Of a DNA stretch of 64,000 nucleotides, positions 1 through 7,839 are shown piece by piece. The notes below the pieces were generated by a model, which saw only the letters and a list, made by a program, of their open reading frames with translations, was not told the origin of the DNA and ran no database searches. Positions within the stretch are counted from its first letter, which is position 1, and each line of letters begins with the position of its first letter. The position numbers and the translations under genes are program-made. The stretch comes from Segetibacter aerophilus (lineage in GTDB: Bacteria > Bacteroidota > Bacteroidia > Chitinophagales > Chitinophagaceae): the NCBI RefSeq assembly GCF_007991655.1, contig NZ_BJYT01000007.1:1-64000 (forward strand), in the 5' to 3' direction.

Positions 1-100
1 CAATAGCTGTCATTCAAGTCGCATAAGTGTTTGCAAAGGCAAATGAAAATTAAGCAGCGAACATTGTTATCAAACAATTCTTCTTTATAATAAATCAACT

Positions 101-2263
101 TTAAGGCAATGCAAATGCAACATAGCTGTCCCCTGCCTGTGCTCCGAGTTTAGTTCCGCCGCAGGCAATTACTACATATTGTTTTCCATTCACCTCATAG
201 GTGCTTGGCGTTGCAAATGCGGCTGCAGGAAGTGTCGTTTCCCAAAGTAGCTTCCCGTTCTTTTTATCGTAAACCCTGAATTTTTTGTCCTTTGTTCCGG
301 CAATAAAGAGAAGTCCGCTTGCAGTCACGATTGGTCCGCCATAGCTTTCTGATCCTGTTTGCGGAATGCCTTTCGCTGTCAGTTCAGGATATTCTCCGTA
401 AGGTATTTTCCATACATACTCTCCTGTATTTAAATCAATCGCGTTCAATGTTCCCCATGGTGGGCTCACTGCCGGCAAACCATTTCTATCTAAGAATTTG
501 CTGTATCCGGAAATCCTGTAAGAATATGAAGGGGCCGCTTTGGCAACATTGCCTTTTGCTGCTGTTTTCGATTTAGTCCCTTTTTTAACTGGTCCCTGCA
601 TTTTTGCTAAACCTATTTCAGCTCTTTCTTCACCTAACAAAAATCCGACAAGCGCTTGTTTTTGTTTTGCGTCAAGTTTAGGAAAGCCAGGCATCATACC
701 CTTTCCATGCGTAATCATGTTGTTAATATAATCCCTTGAACGCTTGCTGCCGATACCTATTAGCGAGGGGTATCCGCTAGCCGGATTTCCTTTCCGCTCT
801 GATCCATGGCAGGAAATACAGTTGGTTGTGTATAAACGATTACCCGACGACATTCCAGCCAACTGCGCTTCTGAAGCTGTCTCACCAACAGCAATTAGCC
901 AGGCCATCTCGTTACTGTTTAAATAAAGAATTCCATCAGGGTCGGCAGCAGTGCCACCCCATTCTGCTCCACCATCGAGTCCGGGAAAAATAATCGATCC
1001 TCTTTTACTGAGTGGAGTAAATGGTCCCTCGTATCGACTCTTGCGGAAAAGTGTAACTAAAGAATCATGGCTTTCTGAATAAGGATTGATGTCTGCTTCT
1101 GTAAGGGTTTGCCTTGCATAAGGAGCAGGCTTAGTGGGGAAGGGTTGTGTTGCCCATGCTTTTTCATCAGGTACATCAGAAGCTGGAACAGGCCTTTCTT
1201 CAATTGGATATATTGGCACCCCGGTGACCCTGTCAAAAACAAATACGTTGCCTTGCTTTGTTACCTGTGCAACAGCATCTATTTTTTTCCCGTTACGGGT
1301 TATGGTAACAAGGTTAGGCGGCGCCGGTGGATCACGGTCAAGAATATCGTGATGGACTAGCTGGTAGTGCCAGATACGCTTTCCTGTCTTTGCATCAAGG
1401 GCAAGCAGGCAGTTTGCAAAAAGGTTAGTTCCTTTTCGATCACCGCCATAAAAATCAAATGCAGCAGATCCGGTAGGAACGAAAAGAATACCACGGTTGC
1501 GATCCACCGACATACCGGACCAATTGTTTGCCGCACCCACTTTCGTATTCTTATAAACATCTTTTGGCCATGTCTCGTAACCATATTCACCCGGTAATGG
1601 TATAGTATGAAACACCCAGGCTAGCTTACCCGTTCTTATATTGAATGCCTGGATATGTCCAAGCGGTGCATCGGTTCCTTCTGAGACCCTTAACGGCATA
1701 ATGATAAAGTCTTGATACACTGTTCCCGGTGTGTTTGAAATAACCATCTTGTCTTTTGCAGTCGCTCCTAAACCTGCTTTAAGACTGGCACGTCCACTGT
1801 CGCCAAAAGAAAGAATGGGCTCTCCCGTCTCTACATTTAGTGCATAAAGCCAAGGCCCTTTTGTATATAAAATGCGTTTGTCATTGCCACTCTGCCAATA
1901 TACCAATCCGCGACTTGAGCTCAGCCTGTCATCCGGCGATTTCGCCTTGCGCCATTTTTCCTGGCCGGTTGCTGCATCTATTGCAAAAGGTGAAGTGGAT
2001 GGAGTCATCCCATACAAAACTCCATTTACAATGATAGGATTACATTGTATCTGACCAGAGTCAAGGGTATGGTATTCCCACGCTACTTTCAGCTGATTTA
2101 CGTTCGAGGCTTTTATCTGGTTAAGATTGGAATAGTGATTACGATCGGGTCCGCCCAGGTATTCGGGCCAGTCACCATCTGAGGCAGTTTCCTTTTTATT
2201 AAAACTCAATGAAACGAGGACTATTGAGAAAAGTATAACAGAAGATGCAAGCAATTTATTCAT
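101..2263 (-). CDS. PQQ-dependent dehydrogenase with internal cytochrome c domain
   Basis: A 720-residue secreted quinoprotein of the glucose/alcohol dehydrogenase type, expected to oxidise a sugar or alcohol in the periplasm with PQQ and pass electrons to a haem. Residues 1-20 form a signal peptide. The mature N-terminus reads WPEYLGGPDRNHYS, followed by beta-propeller blades and the family motif HHDILDRDPPAPPNLV near residues 302-317. A c-type haem site CISCH sits at 482-486 with a likely distal Met in GMMPGFP near 522. Propeller-type sequence resumes afterwards (PPWGTLNAIDLNTGEYVW, then ESYGGPIVTASG), so the cytochrome is inserted in the propeller and not appended. The substrate cannot be read from sequence, and no PQQ biosynthesis genes are in the window. 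The gene appears to stand alone. Confidence 0.9.
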   Translation of the reverse strand: MNKLLASSVILFSIVLVSLSFNKKETASDGDWPEYLGGPDRNHYSNLNQIKASNVNQLKVAWEYHTLDSGQIQCNPIIVNGVLYGMTPSTSPFAIDAATGQEKWRKAKSPDDRLSSSRGLVYWQSGNDKRILYTKGPWLYALNVETGEPILSFGDSGRASLKAGLGATAKDKMVISNTPGTVYQDFIIMPLRVSEGTDAPLGHIQAFNIRTGKLAWVFHTIPLPGEYGYETWPKDVYKNTKVGAANNWSGMSVDRNRGILFVPTGSAAFDFYGGDRKGTNLFANCLLALDAKTGKRIWHYQLVHHDILDRDPPAPPNLVTITRNGKKIDAVAQVTKQGNVFVFDRVTGVPIYPIEERPVPASDVPDEKAWATQPFPTKPAPYARQTLTEADINPYSESHDSLVTLFRKSRYEGPFTPLSKRGSIIFPGLDGGAEWGGTAADPDGILYLNSNEMAWLIAVGETASEAQLAGMSSGNRLYTTNCISCHGSERKGNPASGYPSLIGIGSKRSRDYINNMITHGKGMMPGFPKLDAKQKQALVGFLLGEERAEIGLAKMQGPVKKGTKSKTAAKGNVAKAAPSYSYRISGYSKFLDRNGLPAVSPPWGTLNAIDLNTGEYVWKIPYGEYPELTAKGIPQTGSESYGGPIVTASGLLFIAGTKDKKFRVYDKKNGKLLWETTLPAAAFATPSTYEVNGKQYVVIACGGTKLGAQAGDSYVAFALP

Positions 2264-2420
2264 GTATGGCAGTTTAGAAACAGCAAATAAATATAAAGGA
2301 TTAATCTTTATGCTACCACCAAATGCATGCTTGAAATGTTCAAACCCCTAGACAAGTATTCTACGTAATTGACGCTTTAATCAGCCAACTTTTATAGGAA
2401 GAAGTTAAGAGTAGCCAGCC

Positions 2421-3047
2421 TTACTGTCCAATAAAGACTACTGAATTATTGTTTTCAAGCGCAGTAAAATATAGAACAACCATTGGTCTGACGTATCCGG
2501 TAAATAAGTCCGCCTTGTCTTCAGTCCCCATTTCTTCCAGTTCTTTTTTAACCTCCTTTGAAAGATTATCATACACTTTTGAGAATCCTTCAAAAGTTTC
2601 AATTTTATTTTTCTTTATCCATTGCGTTATCTCTGGTATTTCAGTGGTTGCAAGAAACCCACCCACATCTCCGACACTTACACTTTTTTTCGCCCGCTTA
2701 CCATACAACATTTTGTAAGGAATCGTTGTAGGATTAGAAAATGGGTCAGTTGTATTTAGAAATATCATGGCGATGTCGCCTGTTATCTTGTACAGATTAA
2801 CCTTTGTATCTGCAGTTTTTGCAAGCTGACCTTCCAGATCTTTTATGTCTTCTAATTTTTCTGCTTTGGCAAGACGATACAGATTGATAGAAATTCCAAA
2901 AGCATTCTTTTTGTCCTGTATTGCCTTGGATGTTTGCTGATAAATACCCCGGTTAAAAGCGGTAGATCTCTTTTCGCTTAAAGGCCGATTGCTAAACGTG
3001 GCCATCATAGGTATCAATAAAAAACATCTAAGAAATGCATTGTGCAT
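2421..3047 (-). CDS. hypothetical secreted protein
   Basis: A 208-residue protein of no family I recognise. It begins with a short hydrophobic stretch (FLRCFLLIPMMATF) that could be a signal peptide. The rest is hydrophilic and probably mostly helical, with many Lys and Glu (KLEDIKDLEGQLAKTADTK, then YDNLSKEVKKELEEMG). The start is the first ATG; a second possible start is Met14. It lies between the PQQ dehydrogenase and the LPDG-repeat protein, all on the minus strand, but the gaps of over 100 bp give no clear operon. Function unknown. Confidence 0.6.
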   Translation of the reverse strand: MHNAFLRCFLLIPMMATFSNRPLSEKRSTAFNRGIYQQTSKAIQDKKNAFGISINLYRLAKAEKLEDIKDLEGQLAKTADTKVNLYKITGDIAMIFLNTTDPFSNPTTIPYKMLYGKRAKKSVSVGDVGGFLATTEIPEITQWIKKNKIETFEGFSKVYDNLSKEVKKELEEMGTEDKADLFTGYVRPMVVLYFTALENNNSVVFIGQ

Positions 3048-3101
3048 AGAAAGATTTTTAAAGCTTGCTTTTCATAAAAATATTTAAAAACTACTGTACA
3101 C

Positions 3102-3130
3102 AACAGCCGCCCCTAAAAGAGGCGGCTGTT
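3102..3130. terminator. hairpin, probable terminator
   Basis: A perfect 10-bp inverted repeat, AACAGCCGCC and GGCGGCTGTT, with a 9-nt loop. It lies just downstream of the LPDG-repeat gene (minus strand). The T-run is weak on either side, so this is a probable terminator only. Confidence 0.55.
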
Positions 3131-3154
3131 AAAAATATTTTATAGAATGTGCGT

Positions 3155-3586
3155 CTAGTCTTTATGGCCTTTTCCTTTTCCGTGGCCGTTACCCTTTGAT
3201 TTTTTTTGTTGGCCCGGTGCATAGTCTTTTGCACTACCACCATATACCTTTTTGGCCTGGCCGGGAGGTAAGCCGATTCCATTATTTCGACCTTTATTGG
3301 TACGATGATTCCTTTTTTCTTCGTTTGAATTTTTCCGAGATCCATCTGGATATATTACAGAACCATCAGGCAAAGTAATTACACTACCAGTATTCGGATA
3401 TTCCTTATTTTGGTTATCTCCTCCTTTGTAGATGATAGTGCCGTTGGGAAGTCTCCTTGTACCGTCGCTATAGATAATAGATCCGTCAGGCAGCTTCCTA
3501 TCCTGGCTGTTACCGTCGATTGTTACTAACACGCTGCTTAATATAAGACAAGCGGAAATCCATCTTTTTAAATTACTGTTTTTCAT
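3155..3586 (-). CDS. secreted LPDG-repeat protein with basic Gly/Lys tail
   Basis: A 143-residue protein starting at ATG 3586 (MKNSNLKRW); a longer reading frame exists but would put 17 residues ahead of the signal peptide. After the signal peptide come three copies of a short repeat: LPDGSIIYSDGTRR, LPNGTIIYKGG and LPDGSVIYPDGSRK. The C-terminal part carries GLPPGQAKK, a motif I associate with small secreted Bacteroidota proteins, and ends in a Gly/Lys/His-rich tail (KGNGHGKGKGHKD). It is likely a periplasmic or surface protein. No enzyme motif is visible and the function is unknown. Confidence 0.7.
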   Translation of the reverse strand: MKNSNLKRWISACLILSSVLVTIDGNSQDRKLPDGSIIYSDGTRRLPNGTIIYKGGDNQNKEYPNTGSVITLPDGSVIYPDGSRKNSNEEKRNHRTNKGRNNGIGLPPGQAKKVYGGSAKDYAPGQQKKSKGNGHGKGKGHKD

Positions 3587-3811
3587 GGCTATAATTTTCG
3601 ATCTAATGGCAATTACCCCGCCATGTTTATAATGCATCCTATTATTAACAACTTGGTTGTTAAGCGTTTTAGAGGAAAGAGAACCTTATGTAAGCATGCT
3701 TATGATCGTTATGTTTCTCGTATCGCAATTAAACCAAGTACCTGACTAATAATTTGAAGCTGTTTTTCTTTTGGTTTCAAATTTGCAAAGAGCACTTCAA
3801 AATCTATAGAA

Positions 3812-4324
3812 ATGAAAAAAGTATTCTTATTTTTCTTGTTGTCATCAGTAGTTTATGTAAGCAATGCCCAACGAGAGAGCAGAAGCCGGACTGCTTTATC
3901 AAGTAAGTCGCATTTTGGTGTGGGTGTAGAAGCAGGTTTGCCCTTAGGAGATAATGGAAAACCTTATTCTGTTGTTCTCGGTGGTAATCTTCAATACGAA
4001 ACAATGCCAGACACAGACCTTGGAATAACAGTAAGCGCCGGCTATTCGCATTGGCCTGTTAAATCAAGTTATGGTAGTGGAAGTGTTGGGTTCGTTCCAC
4101 TTCTCGGTGGTGTGAAATATTACTTCACTCCTGCTGCATTTTTTCATGCACAGCTAGGAGCTGCTTTTGGAACTAAATCAGGTATGGGAACAAGTTTCGC
4201 TTATTCACCAGGGGTTGGTTTAAAGTTGTCTCCAAACATTGATGCTACTCTAAAGTATACTGGCTTCTCGAAAAAAGGCGGAACACTTGAAAATGTAGGA
4301 CTGCGCCTTGGTTTCAATTTTTAA
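3812..4324 (+). CDS. outer-membrane beta-barrel protein
   Basis: A 170-residue protein with a clear signal peptide (MKKVFLFFLLSSVVYVSNA, then QRES). The mature part has alternating polar/hydrophobic strands with many Gly and aromatic residues (GVGVEAGLPLG, LGGVKYYFTPAAFFHAQLGAAFG) and ends in an aromatic residue (RLGFNF), typical of small eight-stranded opacity-type barrels. It is probably an outer-membrane protein of unknown role. It is a single gene with a terminator hairpin immediately downstream. Confidence 0.75.
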   Translation: MKKVFLFFLLSSVVYVSNAQRESRSRTALSSKSHFGVGVEAGLPLGDNGKPYSVVLGGNLQYETMPDTDLGITVSAGYSHWPVKSSYGSGSVGFVPLLGGVKYYFTPAAFFHAQLGAAFGTKSGMGTSFAYSPGVGLKLSPNIDATLKYTGFSKKGGTLENVGLRLGFNF

Positions 4325-4372
4325 TTTTATTTGTTGATTCCTGGACTAGTCCAAAAGACCAATGTCAATCAT

Positions 4373-4408
4373 ACTCCTTAAGCTTTAGAAAAGGCTAAGG
4401 AGTTTTTG
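4373..4408 (+). terminator. rho-independent terminator
   Basis: Inverted repeat ACTCCTTA (4373-4380) and TAAGGAGT (4396-4403) followed by a T-run, 49 bp after the barrel-protein stop. Confidence 0.75.
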
Positions 4409-4528
4409 TATAAATACGTTTTCTCCCGAAAAAACGCGTAAACCTTCATAACAAGTTTTATCTGCAAAAGCAATTCTTTCGAATACTAACACTTTCTTTG
4501 CTTAATCCAACCAGACCTTTGCAATGTT

Positions 4529-4786
4529 ATGGACACTGAAAAACTGGAACAGATTATAGATAGTATTTCGAAAGGTGATACCAGCCTGATTGAAGTCTTT
4601 TTTAAAAAGCCCGGCGGAAGAAAATTTTTTGAAAGCCTGGTGTTAATTGTTATCTCCAGGCTTCCATATGAGCAGGAGGAAAAAGAAGATCTGTTCATCG
4701 CATTTAGGAAAGCTTTGAATAAAATAGAAGAAAGAATAAAACATCAAAAAGAAGGTCAGAAGATTTTACAACAGGTATACGGTTAA
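4529..4786 (+). CDS. small hypothetical protein
   Basis: An 85-residue, charged, probably all-helical protein with no recognised family. It has KKPGGRKFFESLVLIVISRLP in the middle and a Lys/Glu-rich C-terminus (ALNKIEERIKHQKEGQK). The sequence GACCTTTG, one base away from the Bacteroidota -7 consensus, ends 8 bases before the ATG. It is followed within 15-60 bp by pnuC on the same strand, so the two may be co-transcribed. Confidence 0.55.
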   Translation: MDTEKLEQIIDSISKGDTSLIEVFFKKPGGRKFFESLVLIVISRLPYEQEEKEDLFIAFRKALNKIEERIKHQKEGQKILQQVYG

Positions 4787-4800
4787 ATCTTTAGTACCGC

Positions 4801-5478
4801 TTGCTGGTTATTTCCAAACAAGTTTTCAAAATCTTACAAAAAAGTAGTTTGAGTTTTCCTGAAATCTACACGCGATTTATTACCGGTATACAACAAACAG
4901 GCGCAATAGAATTTATTGCCGTTATCTGTGGTATCGTTAGCGTGTATTTTTCTCAGAAAGCAAACATTTGGGTTTATCCTACCGGCATCATTAATACTGT
5001 CATCTACATCTACATTAGTCTTAAGGGCCATCTTCTTGGTGAAGCAAGCGTGAATATTTTTTATACAATCATGAGTATTTATGGTTGGATTCTTTGGCTG
5101 AAAAAAGACGAAACAAATAAAACTGTTTTGACAATAAGATATAGCACGGCTAAAGAGTGGACGCTGCACCTGCTCTTTTTTGGAAGTCTATATCTTGCCA
5201 TATTTGCGGCTCTTTCTTATCTAAAGAAAGGGTTTGCGCCTGAAGCCATTCCTGCTGCAGATGCATTCGCCTCAGCTACCGCATATACCGGGATGTTATT
5301 AATGGCGAGGAAAAAAGTAGAAAGCTGGTATTGGTGGATAATAACAAATACGGCTTCTATCCCCTTGTACTTTGTAAAAGGCTATGTCTTCACCAGCTTT
5401 CAATTTTTGGTGCTATTGGTGATGGCGTTTGTCGGCCTGGTGTCTTGGCGTAAAAAAGCAATCTATGCAAGAGGTTAG
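4801..5478 (+). CDS. pnuC: PnuC-type nicotinamide riboside transporter
   Basis: An inner-membrane transporter of the PnuC family that takes up nicotinamide riboside (or a related B vitamin) by facilitated diffusion coupled to intracellular phosphorylation. It has about seven hydrophobic segments and the family signature SQKANIWVYPTGIINT in the second helix region, then SIYGWILWLKK. No ATG is available near the N-terminus: the longest frame starts at TTG 4801 and a second TTG at 4849 is equally plausible. The gene overlaps by 14 bp the downstream kinase, which would trap the imported riboside as a nucleotide. Confidence 0.85.
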   Translation: MLVISKQVFKILQKSSLSFPEIYTRFITGIQQTGAIEFIAVICGIVSVYFSQKANIWVYPTGIINTVIYIYISLKGHLLGEASVNIFYTIMSIYGWILWLKKDETNKTVLTIRYSTAKEWTLHLLFFGSLYLAIFAALSYLKKGFAPEAIPAADAFASATAYTGMLLMARKKVESWYWWIITNTASIPLYFVKGYVFTSFQFLVLLVMAFVGLVSWRKKAIYARG

Positions 5479-6028
5479 TAAGGTGGTAGCCATAGGCCCG
5501 GAAAGTACCGGCAAAAGCACTTTATGCAAATCGCTTGCAAGCCACTTTAATGCCGCCTGGTGTCCCGAATACGCCCGGGAATATTTACTTGCTCATGGTA
5601 CGAATTACATTTTTGAAGATTTGCTAACCATTGCCAAAGGACAGCTTGCATTGGAAAAAGAATATGCATCTAAGGCCATTGCACTGTGGGAGGCAAACGG
5701 AAAGAAAACTCTAAAACCATTGCTCTTCGTTGACACGGATATGTATGTGATGAAGGTTTGGTGCGAGTACGTCTTCGGCAAGTGCCATCAATTCATCTTA
5801 GAAAGAATTGTTGAAAGCTCTTGTGATCTTTACCTGCTTTGCAATACCGATTTACCCTGGGTAAGAGATGAACTACGAGAATATCCCGACCTACAATCGA
5901 GAGAAGAGCTATACAATATTTATAAAGACATTCTCATTAATCAATCTGTAACATGGGTAGATGTAAAAGGAGGTTATGAAGAACGATTTCAAACTGCAAT
6001 GGCGTCTGTACAGACGATGATCATTTAG
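5465..6028 (+). CDS. NadR-type nicotinamide riboside kinase (ATPase domain only)
   Basis: A 187-residue P-loop kinase that would phosphorylate nicotinamide riboside to NMN. The Walker A motif GPESTGKST lies at residues 10-18 and is followed by CPEYAREYL, a NadR ribosylnicotinamide kinase signature. FVDTDMYVMKVW is the next conserved block. Bacterial NadR often also carries an NMN adenylyltransferase and a helix-turn-helix; both are absent here. The start ATG 5465 overlaps the end of pnuC, which argues for translational coupling of import and phosphorylation. The 3' end overlaps the convergent mtgA by 8 bp. Confidence 0.85.
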   Translation: MQEVSKVVAIGPESTGKSTLCKSLASHFNAAWCPEYAREYLLAHGTNYIFEDLLTIAKGQLALEKEYASKAIALWEANGKKTLKPLLFVDTDMYVMKVWCEYVFGKCHQFILERIVESSCDLYLLCNTDLPWVRDELREYPDLQSREELYNIYKDILINQSVTWVDVKGGYEERFQTAMASVQTMII

Positions 6029-6746
6029 CAGCAGTATAAACAAGACTCCTTACATCAGGGTCATCCTCAATATTTCTCATTTGCTGCAAAACTCTTGGAT
6101 ACTTCCATGCTACCCAACGGCTCATTGGTTTCACCGTATATCTTTTGGGGCTTGGCAGGCAGGCAATAATCATTGAAGCTTCCGGTCGATTCAGTTTTAT
6201 AGCAGCCTTTCCGAAATACGCTCCCGATGCTGCTTCGATGCCAAAAATACCATCTCCCATTTCTGCTATGTTCAGGTATACTTCGAGTATTCTTTGTTTC
6301 CCCCAAACCCACTCTATCATCTTAGTATAATAGATTTCAGGCAGTTTTCTCACATAACGCATAATACCGCTCCCCTGCCATAAAAAAACATTCTTAGCAA
6401 CCTGCTGACTTATAGTACTTGCTCCGGCGCCGGCAACCTTTTTTCTTTTTCCGGGTTTGTTTTGCAGGCTCTTTTCAATCGATTTCCAATCAAACCCGCC
6501 ATGGTCAGGAAACAACTGATCTTCGCTTGCCATCACTGCAAGTTTTGCGTAGGGAGAAATTTCTTCATCACTAATATAATCGCGCTTCAATCCATGCCCG
6601 CTAAAAAGACTTCCCAGTTGTGTTAGTGTCACGGGGGGCCACATCCATTTACATACAACCAAATAGACATTTGACCAAAGAAAAGCCCAAAGAAACCACT
6701 TAAGGATTTTACGAAATAACCGGCTAAAAAGGTCTTTAACTGTCAT
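6021..6746 (-). CDS. mtgA: monofunctional peptidoglycan transglycosylase
   Basis: A 241-residue GT51 enzyme that polymerises lipid II into glycan strands. One N-terminal membrane anchor (about 13-33) is followed by the transglycosylase domain. The catalytic Glu lies in SEDQLFPDHGG (Glu75). GASTISQQVAKNVFLW follows at 108-123, then ILEVYLNIAEMGDGIFGIEAAS, the third GT51 block. No transpeptidase domain is present, so this is the monofunctional type of normal length. It ends 8 bp inside the convergent kinase gene. Confidence 0.93.
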   Translation of the reverse strand: MTVKDLFSRLFRKILKWFLWAFLWSNVYLVVCKWMWPPVTLTQLGSLFSGHGLKRDYISDEEISPYAKLAVMASEDQLFPDHGGFDWKSIEKSLQNKPGKRKKVAGAGASTISQQVAKNVFLWQGSGIMRYVRKLPEIYYTKMIEWVWGKQRILEVYLNIAEMGDGIFGIEAASGAYFGKAAIKLNRPEASMIIACLPSPKRYTVKPMSRWVAWKYPRVLQQMRNIEDDPDVRSLVYTAAK

Positions 6747-6936
6747 GGAAAAATATGTGGCAAGATAAGGTGCTAACCTTTACTGGGCTCAACCCTCGCG
6801 ACAGGAATTTTATCTTTTTTCCCCACAAGCAATTACTGAAAAGGCGGATCGGCAATATTTTCCCACATGCTATATCACTATTCCTCTTTTAATAAAAAGA
6901 GTTCGTTTTTGTTCAAACTGCGGGACAGGTATTAAG

Positions 6937-6956
6937 CATTGTTGCGACGCATTCCG
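6937..6956 (-). repeat. interspersed intergenic repeat, copy A
   Basis: Read on the minus strand this is CGGAATGCGTCGCAACAATG, matching the family core (G)AGTGCGACGCAACGATG with a few changes. The similarity to copy B (34264-34290) extends beyond the core into about 40 further bases (GTTGAA, CTG.TGAA.GGA blocks). It lies in the 279-bp gap between mtgA and the LysE gene, which otherwise shows nothing I can name. Confidence 0.5.
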
Positions 6957-7025
6957 TTCATCAGCATCTCTTTGTTCAACTGCCAGCGCTAACGCATTTC
7001 TTTTTTTGCAACAGTTACTTGATCT

Positions 7026-7673
7026 TCAAAAGCTCATATTACTTAGCCTATCTCCAAGCGCCAATATCCCCCAAACTAAGGCAAGCCCAAAGCCAATTAA
7101 GATCATTCCGCTTACACGGTTAATGATGTGGATATTATGAGGTGTGAGTTTGTTTCGGATCTTGCCTGCAAGCATAACTTTTAGAAAATCAAATCCTGCT
7201 ACAATAACCAGGCAGGTGATATATACTACCAGCCGGTAGTTCTGCGTTTGCACCAACAAAGAAGTAGAAGTTAAAAGCCAGAACCCGATTACACTTGGGT
7301 TAAGCAGGTTCATAAAATATCCTGATAAGAATATTTTTACGTAGTGATGCGTTTCCATTTCAATAACCTGCAAACCCGCCGCGTTTACTTTTATTTTTTT
7401 GAAAAAGGTGATGTAAACACCTAGAGCAATTAACAAAGCACTTCCGCCCACTCCAATCGGAACTTTGTACTCTATAAGGTTGTCAAACATTGTTGTAAAC
7501 AGGTTGCTAATTACAACGATTGTTATATCACTTGCAGACACACCGGCAATAAAAGCAAGTCCACCTTTATGACCGTGATTTAGGCTTTGTTTGATGATTG
7601 AAAAAATAACTGGGCCTACTGAAATACTAAGCATTAATCCTAAAGCCAATCCTTTTAATAGAGCCGATATCAT
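7026..7673 (-). CDS. LysE/RhtB-family amino-acid exporter
   Basis: A 215-residue inner-membrane protein with about six hydrophobic helices. The N-terminus LALGLMLSISVGPVIFSII contains the LysE-family GPV motif, and AFIAGVSASDITIV the second conserved block. Members export amino acids such as lysine, homoserine or threonine; the substrate cannot be told here. It is a single gene with no clear operon partner. Confidence 0.85.
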   Translation of the reverse strand: MISALLKGLALGLMLSISVGPVIFSIIKQSLNHGHKGGLAFIAGVSASDITIVVISNLFTTMFDNLIEYKVPIGVGGSALLIALGVYITFFKKIKVNAAGLQVIEMETHHYVKIFLSGYFMNLLNPSVIGFWLLTSTSLLVQTQNYRLVVYITCLVIVAGFDFLKVMLAGKIRNKLTPHNIHIINRVSGMILIGFGLALVWGILALGDRLSNMSF

Positions 7674-7839
7674 TGGGGCAATTTCGTTTACTAAAAATTA
7701 CATCTTCTGTTAATTCACCTAACCTTACATTCTATAAAATTCGTCTTATTAACATGAATGTTGGACTGGAAATAAAAAACGAAACTACATTAAAATGAAG
7801 TGCGATTACTTCTTCAAATGTGATAATCCTTCTACCGTT

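Noticed and set aside
1-100. Feature upstream of the first gene
   Set aside because: The first 100 bases hold no hairpin, promoter or frame I can support.
6747-7025. A pseudogene between mtgA and the LysE gene
   Set aside because: No coding remnant could be traced in any frame; only repeat copy A is supported.
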